A DNA stretch of 64,000 nt from Oceanobacillus limi (GTDB lineage Bacteria > Bacillota > Bacilli > Bacillales > Amphibacillaceae). Position 1 is the stretch's first letter, and every line of letters begins with the position of its first letter. Shown here piece by piece: positions 61,699 to 64,000 of the stretch. The stretch lies in assembly GCF_900111445.1 (NCBI RefSeq), contig NZ_FOHE01000008.1:1-64000 (forward strand), written 5' to 3'. The notes below the pieces were generated by a model that saw only the letters and a list, made by a program, of their open reading frames with translations, searched no databases and had not been told where the DNA came from. A program made the translations under genes and the position numbers.

Positions 61699-63651
61699 AT
61701 GACAAACGGTAAAACAGTACTACCTATGCATAATCGAATATTATCCTCCTTAAGGGAAGCGGTCCTTTTTGTTCGAGATGATGGAATTATTATGAAGGGA
61801 AATGACGTAGCTGCGAATGTGTTGAGTATTGAAAGCTTTGACAAACAGTCCATTTATGATTACTTCAATTTTGATTTATTAAAAAAGTCAAGAGAAGTTC
61901 ATCAATTAATGGAGCTTCGAAATCAAGACAGAGAATTGATTGAAGTTAATTCCATTCAAGTATCTGAAAATAGTTATTGCTTGTTGCTTCACACGTTATC
62001 TTTCCAGGATAAAGCAGAGGAAATCAAACAGTACATTAATGAAAATACTGCTGTTGGCTCAGAAGGTATTGTGATGTATGGAGATCATACAATTGTAGAT
62101 TGTGATACGGTCTTTTCAAATATGTTTGGATATGCTCCAGAAGAAATTAAAGGAATGGAAATTCGACATTTAATTGACCAGAAAAGTTTACATAAAATGG
62201 AACGGCTATGTCTTACTAGTGAAAACACCTATGAATTAATTGGGGTCCATCGTAACGGCTCAAAGTTCCATGTAGAAGTCATTGATTATCCTTATAACAA
62301 TCAAGGAACAATTGTTCGAGTAGCTAGTGTGAAAGATATAACCGAACGAATAGAAAATGAGAATCGTATTGAATACATGGCATATTATGATGAGTTGACG
62401 GATTTACCCAACCGAAACTTTTTTCATAAAGTATTGCAAGAAGCTGTTAGTGAAGCCAAGGAATCAGGTGAAATCCTATCTGTGTTTTTTATCGATTTAG
62501 ATTACTTTAAAGAAATTAATGATACACTTGGTTATACATTCGGAGATCAGTTGTTAAAGGCTTGTGGAGATCGATTAAAAGCATTTTTACATATGGATAC
62601 GTTTATTGCTCGGATGAGTGGGGATGAATTTTTAATTTTGCAGCGAAACACACCGACAAAAGAAGCGGCTGTTGATCTTGCAGAAAGGTTAATTGCAGAA
62701 TTTGAGCGACCGATTAAAATGGGGGAATATGAAATTTATACTTCGGTGAGCATTGGGATCAGTATTTACCCTGAAAACGGTACAAATGCCAATGATTTAA
62801 TTAAACATGCAGACTCAGCTATGTATGTTATTAAAGAAAAGCATCGTAATAATTATAATCTATTTGATTCGTCTATTTCTGAAAACTTTAAAATGCGACT
62901 CACAATGGAAACGGAGTTACGTAAAGCGCTAAAACAAGGACAGTTTGAATTACATTATCAACCACAAAAGAATCTTAATACTGGTAAGATTGTCGGGTTG
63001 GAAGCTTTGCTAAGGTGGAATCATCCGGAAAAAGGATATATATCACCAGGTGAATTTATCCCACTCGCAGAGAAAACAGGGTTAATTATGGAAATAGGTG
63101 ATTGGGTATTGTATGAATCCTGTAAGCAAAATAAACGATGGCAGGATCAAGGTTATGAGCCAGTAATCGTAAGTGTAAATTTATCAGCAAAACAATTTCA
63201 CCAGCGAAGCTTGGTCCAAAAAGTGAAGGATATTCTCGCGGATACTGGATTAGATCCGCAATATCTTGAATTAGAAATTACAGAAAGCATGGCAATGGCC
63301 CACGAGGATTTTATATTAAATACACTACATGAACTTCGGAAGTTAGGTGTACTTGTATCGATTGATGACTTTGGGACGGGATATTCGTCATTCAAATATT
63401 TGAGTTTGTTTCCTATAACGAAGTTGAAAATTGATAAGATGTTTCTAAATGATGAACAGAGAGAAAATAAAGCGATTGTTAAATCAATTATTCATATGTC
63501 ACATTCTCTAAACATGAAAGTCATTGCTGAAGGTGTAGAAACACTAGAACAATTAACATTCTTATCCAAGGCGAGATGTGATGAGATGCAAGGGTTTTAT
63601 TTAAGTAAACCATTGCCAGCTCCGCAGTTAACGAAATTTTTTGTTGAATAA
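61699..63651 (+). CDS. PAS-GGDEF-EAL c-di-GMP signalling protein
   Basis: 650 residues, cytoplasmic. Two PAS-like sensors (about 10-110 and 115-225; the second has YEGDHTIVDCDTVFSNMFGYAPEEI-like sequence), a GGDEF domain (about 225-390) and an EAL domain (about 395-650). The cyclase motif is SGDEF at 307-311, with the first Gly replaced by Ser; the inhibitory RxxD site is absent. The phosphodiesterase motifs are intact: EALLRWNHP (E435), ELEITES, DDFGTGYSS and EGVETLEQ. It likely degrades c-di-GMP; the cyclase may be weak. ATG 61699 has ATAGGAGAT upstream. Confidence 0.92.
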   Translation: MTNGKTVLPMHNRILSSLREAVLFVRDDGIIMKGNDVAANVLSIESFDKQSIYDYFNFDLLKKSREVHQLMELRNQDRELIEVNSIQVSENSYCLLLHTLSFQDKAEEIKQYINENTAVGSEGIVMYGDHTIVDCDTVFSNMFGYAPEEIKGMEIRHLIDQKSLHKMERLCLTSENTYELIGVHRNGSKFHVEVIDYPYNNQGTIVRVASVKDITERIENENRIEYMAYYDELTDLPNRNFFHKVLQEAVSEAKESGEILSVFFIDLDYFKEINDTLGYTFGDQLLKACGDRLKAFLHMDTFIARMSGDEFLILQRNTPTKEAAVDLAERLIAEFERPIKMGEYEIYTSVSIGISIYPENGTNANDLIKHADSAMYVIKEKHRNNYNLFDSSISENFKMRLTMETELRKALKQGQFELHYQPQKNLNTGKIVGLEALLRWNHPEKGYISPGEFIPLAEKTGLIMEIGDWVLYESCKQNKRWQDQGYEPVIVSVNLSAKQFHQRSLVQKVKDILADTGLDPQYLELEITESMAMAHEDFILNTLHELRKLGVLVSIDDFGTGYSSFKYLSLFPITKLKIDKMFLNDEQRENKAIVKSIIHMSHSLNMKVIAEGVETLEQLTFLSKARCDEMQGFYLSKPLPAPQLTKFFVE

Positions 63652-63654
63652 ATA

Positions 63655-63700
63655 AAAGCTCTATCTCTAGATAAAGTTAGCTGAGATAGAGCTTTTTTTA
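63655..63700. terminator. Bidirectional terminator
   Basis: AAAAGCTCTATCTC and GAGATAGAGCTTTTTTT pair around a 17-base loop; it ends the GGDEF-EAL gene and the minus-strand gene. Confidence 0.9.
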
Positions 63701-64000
63701 CTCATTTGTTTGTAGCTTAATTATTTTTAATTGGTCATTTTCATAGCCAATTGTAAATTCAAATGTTTTGTTTTCGGTCACTTCTTCATCTTCATCTTCA
63801 TCAGGTAGTTTTTGCTTAATGGCTACATCTGCTGTTGCAGTTATTTTATTATCTTCAGGTGAGTCTGTCTTAATGTTTTCATATTCCAAGTCTATAATTT
63901 GAATGTAACCATCTCTAAAGTTGGAATATGATGTAGAAGACTGAAGATCGTCCCCTAATAAGGAATATGCACTAACATAATCTCTTATAAAAATACTATC
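63698..64000 (-). CDS. C-terminal part of a protein cut by the window edge
   Basis: An open minus-strand frame of 100 codons reaching the window end without a start (the TTG at 63889 is internal, since the frame continues with DSIFIRDYVSAYSLLGDD and GYIQIIDLEYENIKTDSP). The C-terminus is acidic (LPDEDEDEEVTENK) followed by a beta strand. Not recognised. The N-terminus must lie beyond position 64000. Confidence 0.7.
   Translation of the reverse strand, partial: DSIFIRDYVSAYSLLGDDLQSSTSYSNFRDGYIQIIDLEYENIKTDSPEDNKITATADVAIKQKLPDEDEDEEVTENKTFEFTIGYENDQLKIIKLQTNE

Overview
The window comes from a low-GC, endospore-forming Firmicute, most likely a Bacillaceae genus of the Oceanobacillus/Virgibacillus type. 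The support is AT-rich codon use, a Bacillus-type 5S rRNA end, strong GGAGG ribosome sites, SpoVA and GerA-type spore genes, SpoIID-like and VanW-like proteins, NDH-2, and S-box, Thi-box and PyrR leaders in the Bacillus style. I cannot fix genus or species. It is ordinary chromosome just downstream of an rRNA operon. I see no prophage, transposase or CRISPR array. Many starts given here were moved from the longest reading frame to the codon with the best ribosome site.

Layout. 1-3.2 kb: 5S rRNA tail, small accessory genes and an aminoglycoside-phosphotransferase remnant. 3.3-5.8 kb: two WxL-like surface proteins around a divergent DUF916/DUF3324 anchor protein. 6-8 kb: a c-di-GMP-I riboswitch and terminator ahead of a chemoreceptor. 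8-10 kb: an ABC-F ribosome-protection gene behind a long structured leader. 10.1-15 kb: yndG-yndH-yndJ-like genes and a class C penicillin-binding protein. 15-17.4 kb: a SAM riboswitch controlling an FMN monooxygenase and an ATP-grasp ligase. 17.5-24.3 kb: Mn catalase, topB, an inverted-repeat-bounded non-coding element, PyrR-controlled uracil permease and a SpoIID-like protein. 24.4-28.5 kb: VWA lipoprotein, NDH-2 with a 32-codon companion, and a VanW protein. 28.5-32.3 kb: a Fur-box iron uptake operon (nitroreductase, binding lipoprotein, fused permease) without its ATPase. 32.3-36.2 kb: YceI, an M3 peptidase, a 17-unit minisatellite, a TPP riboswitch and thiT. 36.3-45.6 kb: a catalytically degenerate signal-peptidase-like protein, a transporter, glutamate dehydrogenase, cstA, and a CC-terminal protein/ArsA ATPase/oxidoreductase operon.

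45.6-53.5 kb (minus strand) is a spore region. A gerA-gerB-gerC operon with a tiny fourth membrane gene lies just downstream of a seven-gene spoVA cluster (DUF1657, YhcN/YlaJ lipoprotein, SpoVAC, SpoVAD, SpoVAEb, DUF1657, DUF421). That gene order matches the SpoVA2-type operon known from mobile heat-resistance elements of Bacillus. 53.6-64 kb holds an NfrA-type reductase, lipoproteins, a YwpF-like protein, glycolate oxidase glcD-glcF with a CdaR-type regulator, a Ktr potassium channel subunit, a PAS-GGDEF-EAL protein and the end of a gene cut by the window edge.

Themes: regulation by leader RNA is dense (c-di-GMP, SAM, TPP, PyrR and a probable antibiotic attenuator). c-di-GMP links the riboswitch-controlled chemoreceptor with the GGDEF-EAL enzyme. 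Germination and SpoVA genes form one co-oriented block.
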